Notes under the pieces: model-generated
What the model saw: only the letters and a program-made list of their open reading frames with translations
What the model was told of the DNA's origin: nothing
The model's database searches: none
In this document: positions 13,308 to 23,977 of the stretch, piece after piece
Position numbering within the stretch: position 1 is the stretch's first letter
Layout: each line of letters opens with the position of its first letter
NCBI GenBank assembly: GCA_029204225.1
Contig: CM055113.1
Location: forward strand, 29,185,252 to 29,249,251
Reading direction: 5' to 3'
Source of the DNA: Diphasiastrum complanatum
Taxonomy: Eukaryota > Streptophyta > Lycopodiopsida > Lycopodiales > Lycopodiaceae
DNA: 64,000 bases
Program-made: the position numbers and the translations under genes

Positions 13308-13949
13308 TGTGAAAGATTCAACTAGTTTCATCACATTTTGCTATATTTCCATATTTGGCATATTGAGGCCAAAACTTGTTTTAGACTTAGAGGTTGACTT
13401 TTCAAAGTTCATTAGTCTAAATTTCATCTGAATAAACACTTTTTGAAAGTGTGGAAAAGTTAGAATGCGAGTTTGAGTAGATTCAAATTTGAATAGTTGG
13501 GTACATTGAATCTAGACCCAAAATTAGTAGGGTTAGCATTTTGGTGGGAAAGCCAAGTGGCCAAATAGGGTTTGGACCTGCTATAAAAAGATGTAACTCA
13601 TGGAGAGAGCAATCTTCTCTCTTCTCTATCTCGTTATACATGGTTCTCTTGGGTTCTACTATCCATTGGTGCACTATCTTGGTGATTGCTTGCAATTCTA
13701 TGTGTAGAATGATCTACATTTGCTATTTTTGGATCCACACGTGTGAAATATAGTAGCTTTCTGGTTTTGTATGGACAACAACTATACTTTTTTATTTCAT
13801 TCAAGTTTTATCAAGTTCTATTGGTGTTTGCATCTCATTTTATCTATAGCTGCTGATTTTTCTACATTGGTGAGATTAGTAGTGTATTTCTCTTTCTAAC
13901 CAAAGATCATTCAAGTAGATTGGATCTTAAGGATCTGAAATCTTTCACA
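13308..13949 (+). repeat. 642-bp Copia LTR
   Basis: It begins TGTGAAAGATT and ends ATCTTTCACA, so the ends are inverted repeats of about 10 bp. A TATA box (CTATAAAAAG) lies at about 13580, and the CACACGTGTG palindrome at 13736-13745 about 155 bp downstream. A perfect PBS follows immediately. No second copy lies in the window, so the element is truncated. Confidence 0.85.
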
Positions 13950-13961
13950 TGGTATCAGAGC
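13950..13961 (+). other. primer-binding site (tRNA-iMet type)
   Basis: TGGTATCAGAGC directly after the LTR end. Confidence 0.9.
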
Positions 13962-15429
13962 TGGTTTTTCAGGTTATGAAGGAGGATCATATCTATCAAT
14001 GATTTGGTGAAGATATCAAGTCTAGAGCATGCTAGAGAGGATTCTACACCAAAATCGAGTTTTTTGCTTTTGTAGATTGGATCTTTTGTAGATCAAATCA
14101 CTATATAGGTCAATATACTTGATCAATTCTGATTTGTAATTCACATACTAGATTTGGCCGATTTTTGGACCATTGGTTCAGCCTAAGTGGTGGCTTATAG
14201 ATTGCATATCAAATTTTTAGCATTTGCATGTAGATTTGGAATAGTCAATTTTTTTGTGATTTTGTCAAAGCCCTAATTTTGATTGGATCTCTAGATAGTG
14301 AGGTTGCTGGACTTCATTTGAGTGTGTTTCAGGCTTAGGAAGTGACAAAAGTCATTAGATTGAGGATAGATCATAGGTTGATCAAGATTCCATGATTCTA
14401 TGTGTTGATTTGCTTGGATAAGTGCTAGAAGAGAATTTGTGAGATAGTTTCAAATCTTGGTGATTTCTTTTGAAAGCATTTGTTGTTGTTAAAAGGAGTG
14501 CTTTGTACATTGAAACAGGTTGAAAGAAAAGGCTACTACCCGGTCAACAAGCTAAAACAAATCCCAGTGCCTCACCATTGTATTTTACGACAACGGAAAT
14601 GAAAACATGACCAAGTCGGCGAAAAGACTTAGATCTATTTGTAATATAACGTCAGACACCTGTGGAAGGTGCATTGTACTCGTAAGCCTATGGCACAAGA
14701 AGTAGAAATATATCTATGCTCTAATGGACCTAAAATTAAAAAGGACCCAAGTAATCAAAATTGCAATTTGGCTTACAACTTTTTAGAAAGTCAAGTTCTT
14801 ATGGCACATGGTTTTGGGTGCACCAAAAATCCTAACCCTAGGTTTATCTATATAAGGGCATGTGACACCATTTTGCAATCACTTTTCATTGTCAAGAATA
14901 GAGATTGAGAGAGAGAGAGAGAAGCCTCCTCCTACCATTCTTACTTTGTGAAGCCCTCTTTTTTACTTGTGTATGCTTACTTGTGGATGAATGAATGTTT
15001 GACTATTGTTGTTTAATCATGCTATCACATTCTTGAAAGATCGTTAGTCATTCATCCACAAAATCACACTCAAAACAAAATAGGTGCTAGAAAATTCCCT
15101 TGAAAGAGATCAATAGGACCTATTAGATAGGCTCTATTTTCAAAATCCTATTGGCTAATATTCACATTGATCCTATTCATTCATCTTGGACCCAACTTGA
15201 TCTAAGGGTCCACAAAAAGTACAATAGAAATCACAAGATTCATGTGAGTCCAAAATTGGACCCAACTCTAGAAAAGTGAACTCTAAGATTAAAATTGACT
15301 TTGGGCCTCAAGTTTTATTTTAATTACAAAGGGGCCCAAGTCTATTATTCTATTTACAATTCAACTTGCATGCTCATTGCGCCATGGGCTTATACGCGTA
15401 GGATGCCATGCCCTTGCAACACATTTTAC
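13962..15429 (+). other. Copia leader remnant, then unassigned sequence
   Basis: 13962 to about 14500 is leader-like sequence after the PBS. Further right is a TATA-like TCTATATAAGG at about 14846, followed by a short GA run (about 14900-14922), which could mark another LTR or a dead promoter. No gene recognised. Confidence 0.4.
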
Positions 15430-16188
15430 TGACCGATATTATTTATTTACAATTTCTCGGGAATACCCCCAACACCTTCATAGCAGAACGTGTTGCTTGT
15501 GCATCTGCTACGACCTCGTCTCGTTCGGCAGTAAGTTGTGTGATAACAGTCTGATGGTGGGAGATTTTCATTTGGAGTTGGTTCTAGAGGTGGCTGAGCA
15601 TTTGTTGTTGTTGTTGATTATAAGCAGTGAGGTTTCGGATCTGTTGCTGCTGTTGCTTGCTTTCCTCCTCCAACCTTACTTTTTCTTTCTAAAGATCTGC
15701 CATAATGCCATCGTCAAACTGCCTCATGGTATATTGGCCCCTAAGTTTCGAATAAGTTATATTAGGAGCTCATTTACCAACCAAACCGCTTTTTGGGCTG
15801 TGAGGGATAGTTGCTCCCAAGGGCCAATATTAAGAACTATGCGGGTATAGTTGGGATATGGCATGGGATTAAATGGGAGAAAATCTGGAATTGGCAGAGA
15901 GCTTGGATTTTGAGAAAAGATAGGAAGTGGTGATTGAGGGATGAGAGGGGATGTTGGTGGGGGTGATTGTTGTATGAGAGGTGGTGAATGTGGTGGTGAC
16001 AGAATGCGTGTGGGGGATGTGTGGATCGGAGGAGTTGTGATGGTGGGGATGTAGTCTATGTTAATAATTGCAAAGCAAAATCATCTACATTGACTGCAGA
16101 GTCAAGTAGGGTGGAAGATTGTATAGGTGAGGACTTTGGTCGAATTGTGGAATCAAAGCCCATGTTGAGTGTGAATGACGGGGTGGAT
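15430..16188 (-). pseudogene. Tat-like Gypsy, region downstream of integrase (Pro-rich and Gln-rich)
   Basis: Minus-strand continuation of the Gypsy pol reading at 22347-23265. When Copia A and one copy of its TGGAT duplication are removed, the frame runs straight through the site into a Ser/Thr/Pro-rich tail that ends at TAG near 16085. A second minus-strand frame further left encodes a long Pro-rich stretch (about 16050-15760). A third encodes a Gln-rich, probably coiled-coil stretch (about 15730-15440) with TAG stops. These resemble the low-complexity and coiled-coil parts of Gypsy Gag or of extra ORFs placed after pol. Which one is unclear. Confidence 0.55.
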
Positions 16189-16870
16189 TGTTAAAAATTC
16201 ACAATTCTAGCTTGACTAGTTTTGGTCATATGACTTGTAAATAGTTAGATGGTCATGATGTGGCTTGTCACACGTGCCAAATAGCATAGGATTCCATTCA
16301 TAAGGATGTTCTCAAGTAGACCTAAGTGTTAGAACCTTTGGAATGAGTCCAAATTATGCTTAGATACAAGGGAGAAAAAATAGGAGCTATTTTTGGTAAT
16401 TTTTGCATTGTTGAGGGATCTCCAAGATTCCAACCCTAACTTGGTAGGGATGAAAGATCCACAAAAATTAGCATTAGGGATAGGTTTAGGGCTACTCATA
16501 CCTGCCCAAAACCGTGATGGATCATGTATATATAGGTGATGATATCTCACCAAAATCAATCAAGCAATTTCATGTTTTTTCTCTCATAATGGTGCAATTG
16601 CTCTCTATGTTCATAATTGTTTGAGTACTTGTGATTACTAATGATTATAGGATTGAATGTAGGTCTAGTGTACAGTACTCAGACTTTGGGAGGCCGTACT
16701 TTCACACGTGTGAAGCCTTCTTCAAGGATTTGGGCCATTTAGTGAGGTGCAAGCATAGATTTTTGATGGATTTTGATGGTTCAACTTGTGCTAATCTTAT
16801 GAAATCATAATCTATTGTTTCCCTCATCATTTCAAGTGTTTTAGGATCCTTATTTTCTGTAATTTTTACA
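16189..16870 (+). repeat. Copia A 5' LTR
   Basis: TGTTAAAAATT...AATTTTTACA. TATA-like TGTATATATAGG at about 16534; palindrome TTCACACGTGTGAA at 16701-16714. Confidence 0.96.
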
Positions 16871-16883
16871 TGGTATCAGAGCC
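16871..16883 (+). other. Copia A primer-binding site
   Basis: TGGTATCAGAGCC directly after the LTR; complementary to the 3' end of initiator tRNA-Met. Confidence 0.95.
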
Positions 16884-17681
16884 TAAAGGCTGAAATGAGC
16901 TAAATCCTTGGTTTTCATTCAATTCGATCACAATTTTTGATCTAAATCTTGTGTAGATTGGATCTTAGCATCTAGTATTGATTCTAGAACTCAAAGTGAG
17001 TCAAATACATTGGAGATTGGTGTTGTGTGACTTCATTTGCAGGTGTTTAGGTGTCTAAAACCAGAGGCAAAGTTGAATTCAATTCACATTACCAAGATAG
17101 CAAGTTTTGCTTGCTCCAAGCATTGATTTCTAAGCGAGTGTTGGAGGTAATTTCATAGAGGAGGCTTTCTAGCATTCAAGGAGAGGGAAGATCAGAGTTT
17201 TGGGGACTCTTCAAGGCTTTTCTAAGGTGTAGTAGGCACCTCCTAAAGTGATTTAGGTTCAGTCCAACCATTGCTTGACTTATGCACCAAATTAGATCAA
17301 TTTTTCATCAATTTTGATCATTTTTTGCTTGTGATTGGATAGTAGATTGTGTTGCATCCTCATTAAGTTCCATTTAGATCTTTTACAAGTGATTTTGGAA
17401 GTATATTAGGTTGCTAAAATTCACTCTTGATCAGATCATTTGGAAGCTTTAATGTTCTTTATAGAAAGAGGGGCAATTCTACTAGTATTGTCTACTTCAA
17501 TCAAGCAAGTGCATTGTTTCTAGTATTCTATGATTTGATTTTGTTAGAGATCATTCTTAGATCTTTATAGGAAGTCTATTACTGATCTTTTCAGGTCCCT
17601 AAGAAGTGGGATAAGGTAGACCTTCAATCAAATCAATAGAAGTAACCTTCATTTGTGTCAAGTCCTTGATTAGGAGACTAG

Positions 17682-20600
17682 ATGGCATCTATAAATGCAT
17701 ATCTTTTGGATACTAATGAAAGGCTCAACAAAACTAACTATTCCATATGGAAAGTTAGAATGGAATACATCATGATCATGCAAGATCTGATGGAAATTGT
17801 AAATGGTAAGGAGGGTGAACCTATTCATCCTCAAGAAAAAGCCAAATACATCAAGAGGTGCAATGTTGCACTACATTGCATAAAAATGAATGTTGCAAAT
17901 GAACTCTTAAGAGAGGTAGGAGATTGCACTTCAGCTCAAGATGCTTGGGAGACTTTGCAAAAGGTCTATGAATCCAAGAACCAAACTAGAATGTTAGCTT
18001 TGAAGAATCAAATCTATAGAAGCTATCAAAAGAAAGGAGAGAGTGCACATACGTTTGTCCTAAGAGTAAAGGAATTGAACAAAGAGCTAGCCTTTATAGG
18101 TGACCCTATCAAGGATGAAGAGCTTGTTCAACTCATATTGAATGGACTAAGCTTTGAGTTTGACAATTTGGTTCAGGGATATGCAATTATGGGTAAGCTA
18201 CCCATACTTGAAGAACTTCAAGGCACACTCATGGCCGAGGAATCAAGAAGGAGCCAAATGCAAGAGAGGATGGATAGGCTTTCCATCCAAGGTGGAGATG
18301 ACCAAGCTCTCTTCACCAAAGGCAAAGGCAAGTCCAAAGGCAAAGGATCAACATTCAAGAAGTCTACAAAGCTTGAGGATCAAGAAGGACCCTCAAAGGC
18401 ATCTCCATCAACCACCAAAGTCAATAAGGACAAATCAAAGGTGAAGTGCTACTATTGTAGCAAGATGGGGCATTATGCCTCGGAATGCTTCATGAGGAAG
18501 CAAGATCAAAGCCAAGCCAACATGAGCAAAGAGGAGGAGGAGGAGAGTTCACATGAGGACTCTCTCATGATGTCCATATTTTCTTCAACAAGCTTCAAAG
18601 GAGAAGATCCTTGGTGGATTGACTCGGGTGCTAGTTCACACATGACTAGTAAAAGGGAGTTTTTCTCTTCTCTCTTATCTTATGATGGACCTATAAAGTC
18701 TATCTATACAGCAAATGATGAAGCTTGTAAGATTGAAGGAGTTGGTAGCATTCCCCTTTGCTTAGGATCTTCCAAAAAGATCAACATAGAAGGTGTTTTG
18801 TGCATTCCTACAATAACAAAGAATCTACTAAGTGTTGGCCAAATGGTAGACAATGGTTTCAATGTTGACTTTGCTTCAAATGAATGTTTCATCAAGAAGA
18901 AGGGTAAGATAGTGGCTAAGGGCACTAGACTTGGCAAACTTTATAAGTTGAATGCATTTGTGGATACTAATGTTGTCATGTTGGCCGAGAAGAGCAAGAT
19001 ATCTACCTTTACTTTATGGCACAAAAGACTTGGACATGTCAACTCGGGTTCCATGGAGGCTATGATCAAGGAGGAGTATGCTTTAGGCCTACCAAGGTCT
19101 ATTGGGAAGGAAGACAAGGTTTGTGAAGCTTGTGCTTTATCCAAGGCACATAAGAAGGTGTTTCCTAACTCCATCACAAAGTCATCTCATCCTCTTGAAC
19201 TCATACACTCGGATGTGCACATTGCTAGCACCAAATCTAATGGAGGTTCATCCATGTTTTTAACCTTCATTGATGACTACTCAAGATATTGTTGGGTGTT
19301 CTTACTTTCCTTCAAGTCTCAAGTATTTGATACTTTTGTAAAGTTCAAGTTGTTTGTGGAAAAGCATCATAATCATAGCATCAAGATTCTTAGAAGTGAC
19401 AATGGTGGAGAATTCATCTCCAATGAGTTCAAGGCCTTTTGTGAGGAGGAAGGGATCAAGAAAGAGACTTCTTGTCCTTACACTCCTCAACAAAATGGAG
19501 TTGCTGAAAGAAGGAATAGAACATTATGTGAATGTTCTAAGGCTTTAAGATTAGATGCTTGTTTGTCCAAATCCTTTTGGGGTGAGTCTCTTGTATGTGC
19601 AAACTACTTGATGAATAGGGTGTCTTGCAAAGCAATTGAAGGCAAAACTCCTTATGAGATGTTGTATGGAAAGAAACCCAATCTTAATCACTTGAAAGTT
19701 TTTGGGTGTATATGTTATGTGCATGTGCCATTGGAAACAAGAACCAAGGAGGATCCATCTTCCACAAGAGGGATCATGCTTGGATATGCAAGCTCAAGCA
19801 AGGGCTACAAAGTCTATCTCCCATCCTTGAACAAATTTGTTGTTTCAAGGGATGTCATCTTTGATGAACATCATATGCATATGCTTGAAGAAGGCTCAAG
19901 TGCTCCAACAATCAAGAAGAAGATGGCCGAGGAGCAAGATCTTGGTTTTGAGGAGGAGCTCATGGAGGAGCAAGCACCAAACCCACCTATCACACCAAGG
20001 AGATCTTCAAGGGCAAAAGTGGAGCCATCAAGGCTCACATATCAAGGCAAAGGACAGCAAGTTGAGGGTATCTCATCCACTTCTTATGCTTTATCTAGTT
20101 TTGAAGAACCGTCTAATGTTGAAGATGCATTCAACTCCAAAGAATGGTATAAAGCTATGTTGGATGAGTATGATGCCTTGATTGAGAATGAAACTTGGTT
20201 GCTTGTTGAGAGACCTCAAAGGAATGTAATAGGATGCAAGTGGGTCTTCAAGCTTAAGTTGAATGCAAATGGGAGTGTTAACAAACATAAAGCAAGATTA
20301 GTTGCAAAAGGTTATGCTCAAGAGAGAGGGATAGACTATGAGGAAACTTTTGCACCCGTGGCCAAGATGGTCACAATAAGGCTAATCATTGCACTTGCAT
20401 CACATTTTGGATGGATTCTATGTCAAATGGATGTCTCTAATGCTTTCTTGGTTTTTTGGAAGAGGATATCTATATGGAGCAGCCACAAGGGTTCATCAAG
20501 CATGGAATGGAGAACAAAGTATGTCATCTCCAAAGAAGCATCTATGGCTTGAAGCAAGCCTCGAGATCTTGGAATTCGAGACTACATTACTATCTTATTT

Positions 20601-21646
20601 CACTTTCTTTTGTTCAAAGTTAATATGATCCTACTCTTTACATTAAGTTTGATGATGTTGGTATTGTACTTTTACTCATTTATGTAGATGACATCATCAT
20701 TAGTGGAAATAGTGTTGATGGTATTGAAAAAATCAAGATAGATCTATCCTTAGAGTTCAAGATGGTAGATCTAGGGTGTCTTCACTTCATCTTAGGCATC
20801 GAAGTACTTAGAGGGTCTGATTTTATCTTTATAAGTCAAGTAAACTATGCTCAAAGTCTTTTGAAGAAGTTTAAGATGGAAGTATGCAAAAGTGTTGACA
20901 CACCAATGGAGCAAGATGTAAAAGTGCCAAATGAAGATGATGAAAGATCCTTCATGGACATCACTTTGTTTAGGCAACTTATAGGTTCCTTAATGTGGAT
21001 CACTATAACTAGACCAGATCTTAGCTTTAGTGTATGTAGGTTGAGCCAATCCATGCAAAAGCCATTGAATATCCATTGGAAAAAGGCTAAGAGGATTCTA
21101 AGATACATCTCGGGTACATTGGATTTTGGGATTCTATATAGAGGAGATGTGATTAACCTTCATGCATTTAGTGATTCAGATTTTGCAAGGGACAAGAGGG
21201 ATAGGAAATCAACAAGTGCCTATTCAACTTTCATAGGAGAAGGTGTGGTTTCATGGCTTTCAAAAAAGCAAGAAACTATATCTCTATCTTCAACCGAGGC
21301 CGAGTACAAAGCTTTGGCAACCACTACAAAGGAGGTACTTTGGATCAAGAGATTATTGGTGGAACTAAAGATCATGGATTCAGAGGAGGCACCAATCATC
21401 TACAATGACAATATATCAGCCCAACACCTTGCATCTAACCCAATCTTCCATGCAAGATCTAAGCACATTGAGATATGCCATCACTTTGTGAGAGAAATGG
21501 TGCAAGCCAAGGAGATTGCTTTGGAGCATGTTCCAAGCAATGAATGTGTAGCTGATATACTTACTAAACCACTTCAAAAGACACCTTTTATGAAGTTCAG
21601 ATCATCACTTGGAGTGATTAGTAAAGCAATGATTGAACCAAGCTAG
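17682..21646 (+). pseudogene. Copia A gag-pol polyprotein (RT frameshift and stop)
   Basis: The first 956 codons (17682-20552) are open. They hold a UBN2-type Gag (to about residue 200), a zinc knuckle C256-x2-C259-x4-H264-x4-C269, the protease D314-S-G-A, GAG_pre-integrase (LWHKRLGHVNSGS, near 445), and an integrase with D511, D573 and E609 (35 residues between the last two). The start of RT follows (GCKWVFKLKLN, QMDVSNAFL). Near 20450 four bases present in related elements are missing (SNAFL-NG-FLEED becomes SNAFLVFWK). The shifted frame then carries a TAA at 20621-20623. Downstream, RT YVDD (20681-20692) and RNase H (20762-21646, ending in LTKPL and the 3' tail) are open again. An 811-bp leader separates it from the PBS. 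Confidence 0.95.
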
Positions 21647-21649
21647 ATA

Positions 21650-21660
21650 GTGAGGAGGAG
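21650..21660 (+). promoter_or_regulatory. Copia A polypurine tract
   Basis: GTGAGGAGGAG abuts the 3' LTR at 21661. Confidence 0.85.
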
Positions 21661-22341
21661 TGTTAAAAATTCACAATTCTAGCTTGACTAGTTTTGGTCA
21701 TATGACTTGTAAATAGTTAGATGGTCATGATGTGGCTTGTCACACGTGCCAAATAGCATAGGATTCCATTCATAAGGATGTTCTCAAGTAGAACTAAGTG
21801 TTAGAACCTTTGGAATGAGTCCAAATTATGCTTAGATACAAGGGAGAAAAAATAGGAGCTATTTTTGGTAATTTTGCATTGTTGAGGGATCTCCAAGATT
21901 CCAACCCTAACTTGGTAGGGATGAAAGATCCACCAAAATTAGAATTAGGGATAGGTTTAGGGATACTCATACCTGCCCAAAACCATGATGGATCATGTAT
22001 ATATAGGTGATGATATCTCACCAAAATCAATCAAGCAATTTCATGTCTTTTCTCTCATAATGGTGCAATTGCTCTCTATGTTCATAATTGTTTGAGTACT
22101 TGTGATTACTAATGATTATAGGATTGAATGTAGGTCTGGTGTACAGTACTCAGACTGTGGGAGGCCGTACTTTCACACGTGTGAAGCCTTCTTCAAGGAT
22201 TTGGGCCATTTAGTGAGGTTCAAGCATAGATTTTTGATGGATTTTGATGGTTCAACTTGTGCTAATCTTATGAAATCATAATCTATTGTTTCCCTCATCA
22301 TTTCAAGTGTTTTAGGATCCTTATTTGCTGTAATTTTTACA
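21661..22341 (+). repeat. Copia A 3' LTR
   Basis: Matches 16189-16870 with about 10 substitutions and one single-base indel; palindrome at 22172-22185. Confidence 0.96.
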
Positions 22342-22346
22342 TGGAT

Positions 22347-23265
22347 GTGGTAGTAAATGGTGGTGGTAGTGGTGGAAGAGAAGTTGTGGTAGTAGGTAAG
22401 GAAACTGGAACTGTGGAAGTTGGCTGAGTGGACAAAATCACGTTTATTGAACCCGAACTTGAAGCTCCGACATCCAATGAACTGTCTGCTCCGGCTACGG
22501 CTTGTCTACGTTGTTGGGCCTGTTGGAGTAAGGCCTCCTGCTACGCTAGAACCTCCTTTGGGACTTGAGGTTTGGAGTTGGACATATCCGGAGGCAAATA
22601 TCTTTTGAATGACATAAGGTCCTTGGCCAGAAAATTTCAATTTTCCTTTGAATGCTTTGGCTTGGTATAACATGACTTTATCTCCGACCTGGAACCCTCT
22701 AAGTTTTAAGGATCGATCATACCATGCCTTTTGTCGACGTTTGTGGACTTGTTGAGCATGGATGCTGATGTGATGTGTTTTACACAGTTGTTCCAGATGA
22801 AATAATCTATTTGCTAGGATCTGTCGATTATCCAGCTCAAGATTATAGGCTACTCAAAGAGATGGGGTATGTAATTCTACATGCATAATGGCTTCTTGGC
22901 CATATACCAGTTAGAAAGGGGTTAAGCTTGTGGCTCGCTTCGAGGTAGTGCGGTAGGCCCATAGAGCAGCATGAAGTTTTAGTTCTCAATTGGATCGGCT
23001 GGACTCGACGATTTTGGTGAGAACACCACATAAGATTTTGTTCGTGGATTCTGCCTGGCCATTGCAGTGTGGATAATACGAGAAACTTCTGTGATGTTTT
23101 GGAAAGGAGATTTGCTATGACAGAGTTAAGAAAATGTGTACACCTATCGTTGATAAGTTCTAGAGGACATCCGAAACGAAAGATAACCTGTTCATAGAGA
23201 AATTTTGCGGTAGAACAAGTTTCAACATTGCGAACAGCTCTTTCTTCAGCCCATTTGGTACAATA
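22347..23265 (-). pseudogene. Tat-like Gypsy integrase, core and C-terminal end
   Basis: Read leftwards from 23265: YCTKWAEERAV, AKFLYEQVIFRFGCPLELIN (second integrase Asp), a frameshift near 23095, then YYPHCNGQAESTNKIL (catalytic Glu), ALWAYRTT, TSLTPF, LVYGQEA, and the C-terminal GDKVMLYQAKAFKGKLKFSG / GPYVI motif of Ty3/Gypsy integrases. TGA and TAA stops occur at about 22985, 22915 and 22860. It is the direct continuation of 26746-28913, from which it is separated by Copia B. Confidence 0.9.
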
Positions 23266-23912
23266 TGTCAGAAATTGTGAGCTCCTACAACTTTGTCATG
23301 AAGCAAAGCGAAGTGAAGCGAAACGAAGCGAAGTGAAACGAAACGAAGTGAAGGTCAAAGGGCGAACGATTCGCGAAAGTCAAACATACCTCAAGGACCA
23401 AAAGACTCGAAACGAAATGAAACGAAACGAAAAGAAAACAAAAGAAAACAATTTGTGCTGCAGCTGGCAGCTCAACGAGCATGGTGTCTTGTACTTCACG
23501 CTCAGCTGAAGAGTTAGCGATAACGGAGAATAACTAACTAGTAAACTCCACGTAGTGGAGATATAAACATGATTTTGGATCAACACAAAAATTAGAGCAA
23601 AAAAAGGAAAAAGAACAGAATAGAAAAACATAGAGAGACGAAAATAGTTGTGCATGAAAGTCCACCAACAAGCAGAACACAGTGATAGAGCTGAGTGTCA
23701 GGTCGTCAACGAGCGAGACACTGATCATCTCTCTCCAAACTCAAAAATTGATAATACAGTTGCTCTATCTTGCCCATCTCTTTGATTTTTGTTGTCTTGA
23801 TTGCTATAATGATTTATGTTCTATCATCTATGGTCGCATGCCTAGGACCGTGAAAGCTTCCACAAAAGAAAACTGAACGAAAAAGAATCTGTTCGCGAAA
23901 CCATTTGCGACA
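23266..23912 (+). repeat. Copia B first LTR
   Basis: Starts TGTCAGAAATTG and ends TTGCGACA, with the PBS directly after. The TGTCAGAAAT start is shared with the copy at 28914. It contains a purine-rich run of GAAGCG/GAAACG repeats at about 23300-23350 and 23408-23440. Confidence 0.85.
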
Positions 23913-23924
23913 TGGTATCATAGC
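23913..23924 (+). other. Copia B primer-binding site
   Basis: TGGTATCATAGC, one mismatch from the tRNA-iMet site. Confidence 0.8.
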
Positions 23925-23977
23925 ACTGAGGTTATCACTGCGTGATATCTGAACAGTGATTCTCTAGGAAACACAAT

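Larger units (their letters stand above)
16189..22341 (+). mobile_element. Copia A: near-complete Ty1/Copia retrotransposon
   Basis: A 6153-bp element with two LTRs (682 and 681 bp), a PBS, a long gag-pol, a polypurine tract and a perfect 5-bp target duplication, TGGAT, at 16184-16188 and 22342-22346. By eye the LTRs differ at about 10 positions plus one indel (about 98 percent identity), so the insertion is fairly recent. It sits inside the minus-strand Gypsy polyprotein. Two lesions in RT (see the polyprotein entry) make it non-autonomous now. Confidence 0.97.

Noticed and set aside
15377-15850. 157-codon plus-strand frame with Leu-rich stretches as a membrane protein
   Set aside because: It is the opposite strand of the Gln-rich coiled-coil Gypsy segment; CAG/CAA runs read backwards give Leu codons.
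23228-23509. basic Lys-Arg-Ser-Glu repeat protein
   Set aside because: Translation of the purine array in the Copia B LTR, crossing the LTR boundary.
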